Positions 24,442 to 41,560 of a stretch of DNA of 64,000 nt are shown here, piece after piece. The notes under the pieces were generated by a model. The model was not told the DNA's origin. It saw only the letters and a list, made by a program, of their open reading frames with translations, and did no database searches. How positions within the stretch are numbered: the stretch's first letter is position 1; the number at the start of each line of letters is the position of its first letter. The DNA comes from Cercis canadensis (lineage: Eukaryota > Streptophyta > Magnoliopsida > Fabales > Fabaceae). Where the stretch lies: positions 1,131,424 through 1,195,423 of the forward strand of contig QAOA01001251.1 in assembly GCA_003255065.1 (NCBI GenBank), written 5' to 3'. A program made the position numbers and the translations under genes.

Positions 24442-25208
24442 TGAACCTTTTTTTTTACGGTACCCTATGTATTGGTCTTTAGAAAATGAAATGATCTTCA
24501 TCTTTTATTATCCACATTTTGCCATTGCGTTACCCACTTTGGTTTGCATTTTTCCTACTCTAATAGCTGTTTTAATAAATTAGCAAAGATAACAATAATA
24601 ATAACGATTTAAAAACGTCTACATACCATCTGAAAAAAAAAAAAAAAAAAAAGATCCACATAGCTTCATCTGTTTCTTCTACTTTTTAGTTTTTGCTTAT
24701 CCTTTTACAAGACCAAGAAAAGTGTTCTTTCACATGGTATATGAGTTGCCGTCTAGCGCATACTGTCGAGAAATCTACGTCTGATATTTAGACGACATGT
24801 CGTTAGGTTTCGCCTGAATCCCTTGCCCCTACGTATTATTCCCGTTTACAGAAGAACCCAGAAACAAGGGAGAAAAAAAACATGACTTTCAAGTCCATGG
24901 AATTTCCATGCGACTCATGCCTCGCTGAAACACGTGTAGCTAGGCTGTAACCTTAAGCTATTGCAGTTTGCGGTCCCACACTGTCAACTCACGGAGTGAG
25001 GAACCAGCTTCGATCGCAGTAGTCTCATTCAGAATAATTTCCGATGAGTAAGGCGAGGAGTTTCGTCTTCACTTCCCGTTCTGTCATCGTTGAGCGGAAC
25101 GAAAGTGAAGTAGAAAACGCTGGAATTTGATTGGTTGCCGTTCAACATTGTAATTCAATTGATTCACTGAACCATCATATCGAATTGTCGATAAGAACTA
25201 AAAAGGTG
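24442..25208. other. Spacer between raffinose synthase and FLOE-like gene
   Basis: Contains the 3'UTR of the upstream gene, a poly-A run near 24634 and the promoter/5'UTR of the next gene. 'aacacgtgta' (about 24930), a G-box-like CACGTG core, lies about 280 bp before the next ATG. No exon or TATA is clear. Confidence 0.5.
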
Positions 25209-28200
25209 ATGGAATTTTCTCGTTCCGAATCCAACAGCTCTTTGGAATCCGAAATTCCTCCAAGAGGGTACGACGACGACGACGACGACGAAACCCATGA
25301 ATACAGTGTGTATAAGGATGAGTTCTATTCTTGCGGTGTCAATTTCCAGCCCATTCGACCCCTCCGGTCTTTCCAGTCACTCGCTTTCTCTTTCCCTTTC
25401 GAAGTACATATACATTTCACTCACTCTCTTTTTGATTAGATAGAAATGCGTAACGGTAAATTTCTTTATCATATCAAATTCAAGTAATTAACTCTCTGTC
25501 TGTGTGGACTAACCCAAAGTAATAGCAGAGCTAATTTGGTAATATGTCTTGATTTTGTGCCAATGAACTATTCTCTGTTTTTTTCCTCCAGAATCTTATA
25601 TTGTATATGCTTTTCCCGTTTTCCGTATGTATAGAATAGCAGTTCTATGAAGGATAATGATGCGACAAGGCGTAAAGCAGGGGGCAAAGACGTTGGGGCT
25701 CCTAATGGTGCTGTTATCGTTTCTATGATTGATCAGAAAATGAAGGAGCATACCAATAATTTGCTTCATGCAGCACAGGGTATCAGCGCACGAATAACTC
25801 AGCTAGAGAGTAGGACGCGCCAATTGGAGAATTTAATCGACGATGTGAAAGATTCAACTGATATCTATCATGGAAGAACAGAACGACGGCTCAGAGAGCT
25901 GGAAGATATAATGATTGAGGTACTAACCTTCTATGATGCAGTGGTTTTCTTCTTCGTGATTTTTTTTGTAAAAAATTGCTTATAATAAATGCATTGGACT
26001 CATTGACTACAAAAACTGGAGATAGATTTGTGCTGCTTGTACAAAATAACAACTGCTTCAGTGGTCTTTGGATAGATTGTGGCAGGTTAGTCATTGGTGG
26101 TTATAGTCATGGCTGTGTACATCATTGTCTTAAGTTTTTAGGTTCTCCCTAGTGTGACGTGAACATTGTTTACAGTGTAAGAGGTTTTAAGATTTCTTTC
26201 CCATTCCACAATTACTAGCTACAACAGTTTATTGCCCTCAGGCCATGTTAGTGAGATAATCACAGGATCATTACAGAAGGATTTTAATATCCTAAATAGC
26301 AGGCTAGCAGCTAATTAATATTCCATTTCCATCTAAATGAGCACGTAACCTCCTTTGAATTATTTACGATGAATCAATGAAGGCTAGCAGCAAATGGTTA
26401 TGCCTCCACTTTATGCTTGTTATTTTTGTCTGAATGCTTTTTCTGGAAGGGCAACAATTGTGAATAAAATTATATCTGCCTAAAAGGATCTACAACTTGA
26501 TTAAATATGATTGCACGGGTCTCAGAATGGGAAAAATTGTATGGATGAGTTCTTGAGGAAAATAAAATTTGAGAAGACTCTGCTAGACTATGTTGTATGT
26601 CTGCCTTTCTTTCTTCCTTTCTACTCCCTTCTGTGACATATATACTCTAGGTTGTCTTTGAATGAATAATTTACCTCAACTTGTTTTCAAGTATTCAATC
26701 AATAGGAACATGTCCTCCTTTACTATTATCCCCATTAAGTTACCTTGAGTTAGTGATATTTTCACAATAGATCAGTCATCTGGTTATGTTTATGACCTCA
26801 ATTGGAAGGTTAGACATGTGTTGGCCTTGGTGGTTCTGAAGTATTAATTGCTCCTCTATGGCAGCACCCCTCAAATCAAGTATAGTTATGGCAGGTTGCA
26901 CTTGTAGCATTCTATCCGGACTAGTTAGCTTTTTCCAATTGTTTTACTTTGGTCGTCCTGACAAAGGACTCACAAATATGTGCTCGGTAACAGTAGTTGA
27001 ACCCATCATCATTTGGTGAATTGTTATTATGTTTGATCTATTATAAACTAAGATTTTCTAAATCAAAGATGTAAACAGCTGAATTTTATTAGAATCCTCT
27101 CATTAGCTTCTTAGAATTTCACTGCTTCAAACTGCAAAACTCTTGCATAGGTGTGATTAAGTTATAGGCAAAAGATATATTATGAATGGCTGGAGTCAGA
27201 AGTCAAGTTTATTGGGAAATTTTTGTGCCTATTGCCTTACATTACTGAGCGAGACTTATTTGTCTTTCAGCAATCTACAAGACCTTAATTATCCTCTTCT
27301 CAATTTAAGCTGACATATAAGATAGCAACTAATGTTTGCAGGTTCAAGGTGGTATTCAAGATTTAAGAGATAAACAAGAGATAGCAGAAGCTCAATTACA
27401 ACTATCAATACTTCAACTATCTAGGGAAAATTCGCAATCTAAACACCAAAACAATAATGGTCAGAATAAACCAGTTCAGCAATTAGTGTCATATGTACAC
27501 CTGCAGGACCAGCAACAATATCCAAGTCCTGCTACTGCCCAGCAGCGACATTGTGATCTTCCTTCTATTGCTCCTCCAAACCCACATCATCAAACGCTTG
27601 TAGAGCAAGCAGTGCAGCTCCCTCAACGACTGGGACAAAACCAATCCCAATCTATTCAACAACCTCAAACATGGTACCAACTACCAGTGCCTGTTCCAGA
27701 CTCTGCCAATCAGCAAAATCATATGTTTCCAACTCAATCATCAGTTACACCACATCAACCTTATATGCAGTTATCAGTTTCACCGTCATCCCAATTATGG
27801 TATGCACCTCGTATGGTCTCCCCTCCTCAACAATTTTATTCCCAGAACATAAATAATCAGCCCTTGGGTAGTTCATTGTCAAAGTTCCATCTGGAGCATT
27901 CAGAACCACCTGGAAATTTTAACTCTACCGATCCTTGTGAAGGATCTCCTTTCCAGTACTGGAGTTCAACCATGAAAACTTCACAACCCTTATCCTCGTC
28001 TTCAGTAACAGGTGGTGATTCCAGTTACATACCGTCGCCAACTACCAAAGATCTGCCTCGTGCTATACCAATGGCCGCAAGTGTGAATGATGCATCAAAA
28101 TCTGGTGGAACTGACAGTAGTGCAACAACTGAAGACATTATTGAGAAAGTTGTAGCCATGGGGTTCAGGAGGGACATTGTGAAAGCAACAATTAGAAAAC

Positions 28201-28265
28201 TGACCGATGCTGAGCAATCGGTGGACCTTAATGTGGTGTTAGATAAGCTGTTTAATAATACATGA
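25209..28265 (+). CDS. DUF1421 / FLOE-like prion-like protein
   Basis: Exons 25209-25403, 25635-25919 and 27342-28265 give 467 aa; phases agree. The order is: a Ser/Asp-rich N-terminus with six Asp (GAC repeat, about residues 22-27), a coiled-coil region (about 97-190, with ISARITQLESRTRQLENLID and IQDLRDKQEIAEAQLQLS), a long Gln/Pro/Ser-rich disordered middle (about 195-400), and a C-terminal DUF1421/UBA-like fold (EKVVAMGFRRDIVKATIRKL ... SVDLNVVLDKL). This is the architecture of Arabidopsis FLOE1 and its paralogues, where FLOE1 condenses on hydration and controls seed germination under water stress. Whether this gene is the FLOE1 orthologue or another family member cannot be decided here. 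The second exon is assigned from aatagcagttctatg because that keeps phase; the first intron border is the least certain. Confidence 0.87.
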
Positions 28266-31200
28266 GTTCAGTGATAGAGTCAGGTTTGGCGAGACGTATT
28301 TACTTTCTATGTATATGATATTACATATGTGTATATTATCAACTTCAGGTCCTACACACCATTCTTTACTAGTACACTAGTATCATCATTGTTATTAGTT
28401 AGGTTGATAGCGTGTTACTTTACTTTCATATTCGTTTGTTTATCAAGTTTGACTTGAAAATACATCTTCGAATGGAAAATTTTCGAATTTCTGCATGTAT
28501 AATTGTGGATAATAGGGAGGCCAAATTACTCCAGAATCCAGGAAAGAGGGAAAACTGACCGATTTTTGAATTTGGAATTACTTCCTAAAGAAGGGAGTGG
28601 ATGTTTGAACTTGTCACATAGAAATGTTGATTCATTGGTGTTTGGCCGTTGAGGTCGTTAGACCAAAATAATGACGCTGAGACAGGTATCCCATGGTAGA
28701 GGGCTACGCGTACCGAAAGCATAGCGCTCTCAACCATGTGCTTATATTTGTTTTTAGAGTGATATTATTTATATACTAATTGATGTCATCTTGTATTATA
28801 TTAATGTAGTTTACATAATATGAATTTAATTAGATTTACTGAATATATTTTTTGTATGGTTGAAATCGTGTCACCTCGACTAATGTGATAATATGTGACA
28901 TTTGTAAGCGTGTAACCAGAAATATTACTTCTATAGCTAGATACCTTCACTCTTCACCACTTCTATCTCGGCTGTTCAAGTGGATCTACTTTTAAATTTG
29001 TGTGGACTTATAAGTAACATTATTTTCGTGTATAAAATGCATTTATCTTATAATTTTTAGAACGCTGCTTCTCAATATTTGGTCGAGGATATTAAAAAAG
29101 TGATAAGAAATCTGTATCGTATAAAAAGAGTTTATGATTACTTTCAAATCTCTACAAATGAAATTGTGTACGGTGAGAGTAGAAAAGTTATAATGGGCTT
29201 AGCATTGCTCTTGCTACGAATGTCACTGCTTTTTTAATATTGGACGCAGAAGACACAGCTACTGGCAGATTACAAGATTACAGTGTCGTGCTCGGGATGT
29301 CAAATGCACCCATTGGACCGACCTCTCAGCTAATAAAGATTGCAAGTTGACACAATCTGATTTTCGTTTAAGAAAGTACCATATTCTGTTACCCCAGTTG
29401 TGCCAGCGTAAGAAGTTAATGGTCGTTTTGAGCGCAGATCGCACTTGTCTTTCCTCATTCTTTGTAGCTCAATTATAGAAGTTATTTGCTTACCGAAGTG
29501 TCTTTTTTTTTTTTTTCTGAAGGCCGAAAGTGGCAAAAGGACAATGACAGAACTTAGTTCTTTCCAAGGATCTTTTGTGAATGTCCTGGAAATCCATACT
29601 CAAATGTTGCCACTGTAGAAACCTTATCAAAGCACCCTAGGAAAGTGTTGGAGTCGTGGGTTAATGACTTATTACTTATCAGAAAGTCACTCTCCCAGAT
29701 GTCAATTTGATGCATTAGTATCATGGGTCCGCACGAGTTAGGCACTTACTTATTGTAAGGCTTTTGAATCCCTACAGCTTAGCTTCTCCACCTGTTAACC
29801 GCAAAGGGAAAACCGACACAAGTTATGCCTCGAATATATTTTTGTCCCAAGTAAAATTGCCACTGAAATCTTAATCATAAGGTTGAATATGGTAGTCGTT
29901 ATCAATACCGGCTTAAAGTCATTTCTTAGTCCTAAGCAATATGAAAAAAGTATCATAAAATTAAAGAAGTTTGCGCAAACATTATTCGTCTTCAAAGTAG
30001 ACTACAAAATACAGACGGTGCTTGTTTTATGAATCTGTGTCATGACTTTGGTATTCCTTTAAAAGACGATTTGTGGGGTTGACTTCAAGGGATGTCTGTC
30101 GTGTTGTACTTTAGAGCTAACTAAAATGCATGTTCCACTTAAATAAAAGGAGTGTATTATATGAAAAGAAGATATTTGTGGAGGATTCAATACATTTTAG
30201 ATCATTTTGCATTGGTGGAAACAGAATCCATTAACTAATAGAAAATAAGTCCTACGATGAGGGTTCATGAACTCGGTCAACTCCACTTTTATGTCTTTTA
30301 ATTTTCTACATAAAATAAAATAAAGGCCACTCTATAATACCTCAAGTCTAAAATGGAGTAATCGATAACACACCTTCAGATGGAACGGGATTTAACACAC
30401 ATCAGCAACCGTGATCTAGTTGGACTCCCTGTTTGGGGAAAATTTAATTCAAACTAATGGTCTTGTAATAATTGCAAAATGGGACCTTAAGTGAAACGGT
30501 CTAAGTAGACAATTAATGTTAGAAACTGGCAATTCTTCTTCATATACCCTCGGGTGAGAGCTTGGGGGTTCTGCTGAACTTCTACACTTCTAAGGAGAAA
30601 TTTCAATACAAAGTGTAAAACTCAAGTCACAGGTATCCAGTCTTATCTGGACCGTTTATTTCTGAGGTATGCTGTATCAAAGGCTGGGAGAAGGTACATA
30701 TCGATAACAATGTTTTTGCCTGAATTAGTGTAGAAGAAAATTTAGTGCTGACATGGTAAACGATTTATCTACGTGTCAATAAAAGAAATTAATGTGACGC
30801 TGAAATGACACAAACATTGTCATCTCATCAACATTTCTATGCACTTTTTTGAGTCAAAATTTGATGAGACGATAAATTTTATGTCACTTTGATATTACTT
30901 CAACTTATTTTATTGTCACATAGATAAGTTGTTTGTTATGTTAGCATTAAACTGACAGTATTATAATTGGGAGTGATAGTAGGAATTAAATTAAAAAAAA
31001 TTCAAATTATAAAGAAAAAAAAAATTATAAAAATTTGATTCAAAATTTGTCTAAACTATATGACGTGTAATACATTTAAACCATAAAAAAATAGCTATAT
31101 ATACTCATGCTATTTATACCACCACATGAGGTTCACCAATTAAAGCTTCCTAATCCTATTAGTTGACGAAATATAGCCAACTTAATAAAAGCCATGATTG

Positions 31201-33207
31201 CGTAGTGTTGTTTGTGACGAATCCCACTTGTTCACCTCTAACTTTCTGCTATGTTTTGCTCGTGTTTCAATTTCTTTTTTTGGGTTTTGCTGTTAATGAT
31301 TAGGTCGTCTAAATTAGTGTGGGCATGTGCAACTTGAGAAGGAGCATGAAGATGGTTAGATTAGAAATAAGTAAGTGCAGGCTAGAGAGTAGAGAATCAA
31401 TGAGTTTGCAGTCCAAGATAGAGGACCACTGGTTGGGAGGATGAGATGGTGACTTGCCTTGAATGCAGCAAGCTGAGGCTGCAATCGTTTCCACTTAAGA
31501 GGAGATTTTGATTAAAATTCTCTCCATAAGATTACCATGACTGAGCTCTCAAAATTCATCAATAATCAGATTGGTCCCGCTCGGGCTACACCTAGAGTCT
31601 GCTGCTTTCAGAGGGCTGATTTTGTGGACCCTGAATCACCAGAGGTCCAGGCCCCTTTGTTCTCTAGGAATATAGTTGTCTTATCCCTTTCATCATAATT
31701 TCAGATAGTGAAAGTTTAGAAATGGGGTGGAAAGAAAATGGGAAAACAAAAGAATGGACCTCTCTTTTCAATCGCCAACAAGGGAATGACCTCAATGGCT
31801 GGATTTCCACTATTAAGTGTATTTGTATAAACGGTTTTTGGGCAACGATGCAAAGCAAACGGTCCAAAGATTCATACCTGGTTGCGAATCTCCCTTTTTA
31901 TACAACACTGGGACAATATGCTAATGGCAGTTTCGTCTTTTTTCATGGTTGACTGGTGGTAGGTTGGTTGGTGCCTAATATAAAGAACTCACTACACTAA
32001 CTTTAGTTTCCCAGCTTAATATTCATTGGAAAGATTTAGACATAGAACTTCCCATTCTATAATTTATTAATGCGGAAGAAAACAGTTATGTTTGTGTTCT
32101 CCTCACCGTTACAAGCTTCCCTGGTACATTATTTGGGAAACATTTGCTATAAAAGGATATTGGATTTTATTGATAGAAACAATAATTTATGAAACTAAAA
32201 CTTCTATAATTATGAATGAAAATTAATTATATATTTTTGAGGAAATTATTTTTAATAATTTGTTAGAGAATCATTCAAAATTATGCACCCCAACGTACTA
32301 TAAAAAAAAAAGAAAAAAGAAAAAAGAAAAAAAGAAGCCCAACTGATATTGCAATTTGCAAACAGAGCACGTATTTTTTTTCTTTTTTTGATTTACAAAC
32401 AGAGCACGTATAAGGCTAGCAGCTTTTTGCTGAGACTTTAGCTCGTGCTTCTATAATATCTACCATATATATTTTATATTGCTGATTCTACATACGCTAC
32501 AGAAATGGAACAGTAAATTTATACTTTTAGCTTTACTGTTTTCAAGATCTAGCATCGAAAAGCTGAGAATTTGCTGGTTGAAGATAACTCGGATTTCTTG
32601 ATTACTGAGATAATCTCCTGTCTGATATAGTATACTCCATTCGTTCTTAGCCTTCGCCTGCATCCTCAGTTTTAGGAAATTCCAGAATGCCAATGCATTA
32701 ATTGTTTTTTTTTTTTTTTTTTTTCTCCATTATTCTTTCTATATCCGTTGCCTCTCTTCACTACTTAAAATCAGTTCAGTAAAAATATTGCAGAGTGCGC
32801 TAAATGTTTTAGTCTCACCATAAATGTTCTAGTCTCTTGAACTACCCTGAAAATCTGGCTAATTACCATGCAAAATCCTCACAGGAATTCCTCAACTTTG
32901 TCTGTCAGGATTGTTTCAAGTATCTGTTTCCTCTAAATTTACATTTGGGAGTTTTCTTACAGAACAGAGGCGCTATAGGTCTCACCGACTTCAATCTGAG
33001 CTTTAACTTCCCCACTACCCATGACCTGTTATTAAAAAAATTTGTTGCTGTGGTAGTTCATGTCAGGCTTAGTGCTTTGTTGGCAGGTGTACCATAAGAA
33101 TAGCTTATAATAAGAAGAGCAGAACCCCCTTAGTTCAATATTCAGTTATTTTCTGATACAGTATTTGTTCTCTCTGTTCTGGCTTCCTCTTGCTCTGTTT
33201 TCTTGAG
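28266..33207. other. Gene-free stretch upstream of TAR2-type gene
   Basis: About 4.9 kb. It contains the second copy of a foldback element (30738-31082), poly-T runs near 29503 and 32706, and an A-rich run near 32306. Open frames such as 31722-31952 and 32837-33097 match nothing I know and show no codon pattern that persuades me. The final 200-300 bp must include the TAR2 promoter and leader. Confidence 0.55.
30738..31082. mobile_element. Foldback element, copy 2 (left-truncated)
   Basis: Shares with 18747-19225 the sequences aatttagtgctgacat/tttagtgctaacat, caataaaagaaattaatgtga, catctcatcaa, cttttttgagtcaaaattt, tttattgtcac and attataattgg. The right arm runs to acatttaaac, while the left arm starts only at the 'tttagtgct' block. 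The outer left arm (about 150 bp) is therefore missing. Confidence 0.7.
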
Positions 33208-37547
<4,340 letters not shown>

Positions 37548-38417
37548 TATTGATAATGGTTATTGGGGGTTTGTTGTTGGGAATATGTATCATTGCAAGT
37601 GTTAGTAGGGAAGGGAATTGAATCAAATTATGTATATGTAGGAAAAACAGAACCACAGTTTTGTTGATCCATATACAAGATATGTATTTGAGTTGCATCT
37701 TTTGGCAGAATATGATTAGGGAATCACTTGTCCTGTGCTCATCAATGTGATTTGGTTTGCCACATTATATATCCATCTTTCTCTTTACATTTGTATTTGT
37801 AAGTGCAACAACTCTATAATCAGCCAAAAAACGAGGGCAACAACTCTAATCCAAATTGAAAAATAAAAATAATATAGTGCACATCACTTAAAATAAAATA
37901 TATGTGCATGCTTGAAAGTTGAAACTCCTTTTAATGGTTGCAACTCTTCTATAATGAGATGAGATCATGTGAACCTGAGAATTATCACAGCAGGTATATG
38001 CCACCATTTAGCAGTCCTCTTAACAAAATGATGTAAATTATGCGAGTACTGTTTTAAGTTAGCCATCTTAATCCTAGCAATTTGTATATGTATATTAGAT
38101 CGTCTCTCCATTTAACTGCAGTACTTTTATTTTTTTTTAACAACATTACTTTAAGGCTCGCTTCAGATTATCAAATTTGTTGCAACGAGGACACAGGCCC
38201 ATTGTACAAGTAATAGTAGGCCTTTGTTATTCGGTTTATTATTAATTTGTCAGAAACCCGATTAGGAACATTGGAAATTTTATTTGCAAAAGCAGACTAC
38301 ACACTATTTTCCACTAAACACTTCACACGCTACCGAGTCTACGTAGAAATTAAACAGCCTTCGGAAACACACTACCCAGATGACAATGGATGGACTAGCA
38401 AGCACTGATCTCAAGCT
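37548..38417. other. Convergent 3' spacer between TAR2-type and oleosin genes
   Basis: About 870 bp holding both 3'UTRs. No coding sequence, repeat arms or RNA gene seen. Confidence 0.6.
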
Positions 38418-38927
38418 TCATGTGGTACTCTTTCCTTCTTCTTGGGCCTTGGTCTTGACGGCCTGGCCCGACTCTTGGGTCTTATTTTGGACGGTCTGGC
38501 CAGCTTCCTGGGCCGCTTCCTTAGTTCTCTTGGCCACATGCTCCGCCGTCTCCTCCGCGCGACGCTTTAAATGTTCGAGTTGTTCCGGTATCCGTGATCG
38601 ACGGACATAGTTAGCCAGCCACGCAAAGGACGAAACGGCCGTAATTCCAAAAGCTCCAGATGTCAAGAATCCAGTAACGGCCAAGGCAATGAGGAGTGCT
38701 GTTGGGAGCAAGACGGGGCTGAAGATGACAAAGAGTGGGGTGGTGACGGCGAGAACGATAACGGTTCCAGCGAGAGTAAGGCCGGCAAGGATAAGAAGAA
38801 TTGCGCCGACAGGGACGAGGGTGACGAGTGCTACAACTTGCGAACTGGAAGGACCCTTGCTTTGGGATTGGGTCACTTCTGTTGGGTGCTGCTCGTAGTG
38901 GCGGTAGTCTTGTTGGAGCTCAGCCAT
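38418..38927 (-). CDS. Oleosin
   Basis: Single-exon protein of 169 aa. Oleosins coat seed oil bodies, stopping them from fusing. A polar N-terminus (1-30) precedes a long hydrophobic hairpin (about 31-103). The proline knot [12 protein letters not shown] (64-75) carries the family P-x5-SP-x3-P pattern at the turn. The C-terminus is amphipathic and rich in Lys, Glu and Gln (REST-like repeats [20 protein letters not shown]). The start MAELQQ is the first ATG of the frame. The ABRE/G-box about 120 bp upstream fits seed-maturation control. Family identity is certain; which seed or pollen isoform is not. Confidence 0.96.
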   Translation of the reverse strand: MAELQQDYRHYEQHPTEVTQSQSKGPSSSQVVALVTLVPVGAILLILAGLTLAGTVIVLAVTTPLFVIFSPVLLPTALLIALAVTGFLTSGAFGITAVSSFAWLANYVRRSRIPEQLEHLKRRAEETAEHVAKRTKEAAQEAGQTVQNKTQESGQAVKTKAQEEGKSTT

Positions 38928-39045
38928 ATTGGTAACCAATTTTTAGTTTCTACTTTCTAGTTCTAGAGATAAAGAGCAGGGCATGGGAGGTAGAGACGAA
39001 CAAAGGGTGCGTGATTCAACAATGTAAGGAGAGGGAAAATGTGGA

Positions 39046-39051
39046 CACGTG
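39046..39051. promoter_or_regulatory. G-box/ABRE (CACGTG) in the oleosin promoter
   Basis: gacacgtggg on the + strand has a palindromic CACGTG core with an ABRE context, about 120 bp upstream of the oleosin ATG. bZIP factors such as ABI5 bind such sites in seed genes. Role inferred from position and motif. Confidence 0.6.
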
Positions 39052-39384
39052 GGAGGTGGCTGCACACTTGTTACATAAATGGGGCCTGTAGAGCTGCGTG
39101 AGAGATGTCTGTCGTTATATGGGTTGCACACTTCTCACCGCAGCCAAACCTAACTGACAGTGAAGATATATAGTGTTTCTAACTTTAGTCTAGAAATGTG
39201 AAAAAACAAATTATAAATTTTTTAGAGTTAAACTAAACATTTTGAACATGCAAAAAGTTTGGATTATATAAAACAAAGTAAATTAATAAATAAAATAGTT
39301 AAGTTAAATTTTTTTTTTTCTAATAACTGCAATTGCAAGAGAAGGTGACTTTATGATTAAGTTCCTTCTCATAGTTAATTTAAT

Positions 39385-39457
39385 TTTTTTAAAAAATTTA
39401 ATATCACTTTAATTTTTTAANTTTTTAAAAATTTAATATCACTTTAATTTTTTAAAA
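39385..39457. repeat. ~36-bp direct duplication around an N
   Basis: The copies at 39385-39420 and 39422-39457 share 'aaatttaatatcactttaat' with T/A-rich ends, and an N at 39421 separates them. The pattern is the same as at 791 and fits an unmerged assembly overlap. Confidence 0.8.
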
Positions 39458-39483
39458 ATAACTTAGTTCATCAATAATTTTTT

Positions 39484-40031
39484 GGCTTAATTGTAATTTT
39501 GGTCCTCCTATTTTAACCACTTGAACGTTTTGGTCCTCCTTCTTTAAAAATGAACTATTGAGTCCCTCTATATTCATAAAATGTACAAGTTTAGTCTATT
39601 TATCTTTCAGTCAAAATTCTTAGGTTTATTTCAAGGTGTAAAGTTATCTGATTTATAATCTCACCGTTCAGATTGAAGAGCTACGTCTTGTGAAACTTTT
39701 CATTAAATTTCAGCTCGATCTAATGGTGAATTAGTCTAAATTTTTTATTAGATGAAAAGTTATGGTTTTGGTATTTTGGGCTGAGTTTCACCGTTAGATC
39801 GAGCTCAAATTTAGTGAGAAGGTTCACAAGATGTAGCCCTTCAATCTGAACGGTGAGATTATGAATCAGAGAACTTTACACCTTGAAATAAACCTAAGAA
39901 TTTTGACTTGAAGATAAATGGACTAAACTTGTACATTTTATGAATATAGAGGGACTCAATAGTTCATTTTTAAAGAAGGGGGACCAAAACGTTCTATTGT
40001 TAAAATAGGGGACCAAAATTGTAATTAAGCC
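39484..40031. mobile_element. Mutator-type foldback MITE with perfect 9-bp target duplication
   Basis: 548 bp with almost complete inverted symmetry. Left end ggcttaattgtaattttggt; right end accaaaattgtaattaagcc. Inner arms pair too (e.g. tcaccgttcagattgaag with cttcaatctgaacggtga). The flanks carry the same 9 bases, taatttttt, at 39475-39483 and 40032-40040. A 9-bp duplication and long terminal inverted repeats are the signature of Mutator-like elements. No ORF; it needs a transposase in trans. Confidence 0.9.
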
Positions 40032-41305
40032 TAATTTTTTATTAATTTTTATTTATCAGGCTTATCATATTATCATTTAATATGTGACAACAAAAATTCT
40101 GTTAATTCTCACTAAAAAAATTAAATAAATAAATATTTTAAAGTTATTTTTTAAGATTAAAATATATTAAAATATTTTACAAATTAAATTGATTCTGCAT
40201 GTATTTTCTTTTTAAAAAAGCGTTACTCTATAGAAAATGTATAAGTTTGTAAAATATTAATATTTCCTGCAATGCATTGCGCAGTGCAAATCTGGAGCCA
40301 TCTGCTTGTCCTTCACGCTCCTGACCATCGTAAACTGAACCCATCCTTATCCACCAAAGATGAAAAAAGATCAACCAGTTAGGGAAAGGTTAATACAATA
40401 TTTTTATATCACTTCTTTGTTTTTAGGTTGGATTATTTTTTTTTAACCCGGAAATTAGGTTCGGCTTTTAATAGAGTTAGACTTATAAAATTTAAAGCGA
40501 GGTATTCTTTCTATAATTTTATAAAGGAGAGTATTTTAAAATCTTTATTTTATAAATGAAAGACATCAAATATAAAATTTTTTACTTACAAGAAAGTATT
40601 GTAACCAATTAATTTACAGCCTATTTAGCTATGTTAGATTATTTTATATTGACATATATAGTTAATATTTATTTTTAAAAAATTATTTAAGTACACTTAA
40701 AATATTTTTAAAATTTAAAATGTATAACTATGTCAAATAAAAAAATAATGAAATGTATGACTATGTAAATATAAACGGGCCTTAAAATTAAATGTTTTTA
40801 TATTAATAGTCATGATATTGTCACGTCAAAAAGGTATTATACACCTCCTTAATATGTGAAAACCTTCTTATTAAAAACTAATGTGAAAATATAATCACTT
40901 CTAATTAGCTATGCCTTTCTTCTCTATTTAATATTAATAATGATATTCGCCTATTCTTCTTTTATTTTCTTTCTTTTAATGAAAGGTTCACTCATCCAGT
41001 CATCTCAAAAGATTGATGAAGGTATATTAAGTATAGTTATAGCTAATAATTATAATGATTTAGTTTGGTGGTAAAGATATAATAATTTATTTATACTAAT
41101 CAAATTTTAAATTTTGAGGTCAACACCCAAAAAATTCTTCTCTTAATGCTGTTGTAGGAATATGTCCTTACGATTGTCCAAAAAAAATATAATTTTGGTG
41201 CAAGAAAACTAATCCAATGATATTCTTACCGTAAAATAAAAAAAAATAAAAAAAAAAACTAGCTATGTTATAGATGGTTGGTTGAATTGTATAAGGTAAC
41301 AAGAG

Positions 41306-41560
41306 AAATAGAGAACACAGTGCAAAATAAAATAGAGAGGGGAATCGCTGTGCAGATGCGTTGGCAAGAGAAGCTCACTTGGGTTCTTTTAATGTGGACC
41401 AGTTCTGGTCTCCTCCTCCTTGTGTGCAGCAGTTCCTTCTGGAAGATAATGCTGGAGTTGCTCTACCTAGAGCAGTTTAGTTTCTGGTTTGTGTTTTTGG
41501 GCTTTGCCCCGTAGTCTTCCAAAAAAAAAATAGAGAACACAGTGCAAAATAAAATAGAGA
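41306..41560 (+). mobile_element. Short polyA-tailed retroposon flanked by 33-bp direct repeats
   Basis: The 33-bp sequence beginning aaatagagaacacagtgc occurs at 41306-41338 and again, exactly, at 41528-41560. Between them lie about 190 bp ending in a run of A. Insert + A tail + target duplication is the mark of L1-type retroposition. The insert has 'gtttctggtttgtgtttttg' near its 3' end and looks like a 5'-truncated LINE or a SINE-like piece. Which one cannot be told by eye. Confidence 0.78.

Noticed and set aside
32837..33097. 86-residue frame just upstream of TAR2-type gene
   Set aside because: No known domain; ends 110 bp before the TAR2 ATG and probably lies in its promoter or leader.
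38689..38898. Plus-strand frame inside the oleosin gene
   Set aside because: It is the antisense shadow of the oleosin hydrophobic region.
41278..41514. 78-residue hydrophobic frame with a start before the retroposon
   Set aside because: It crosses the boundary of the target duplication and the inserted fragment, so it is an accidental fusion frame.
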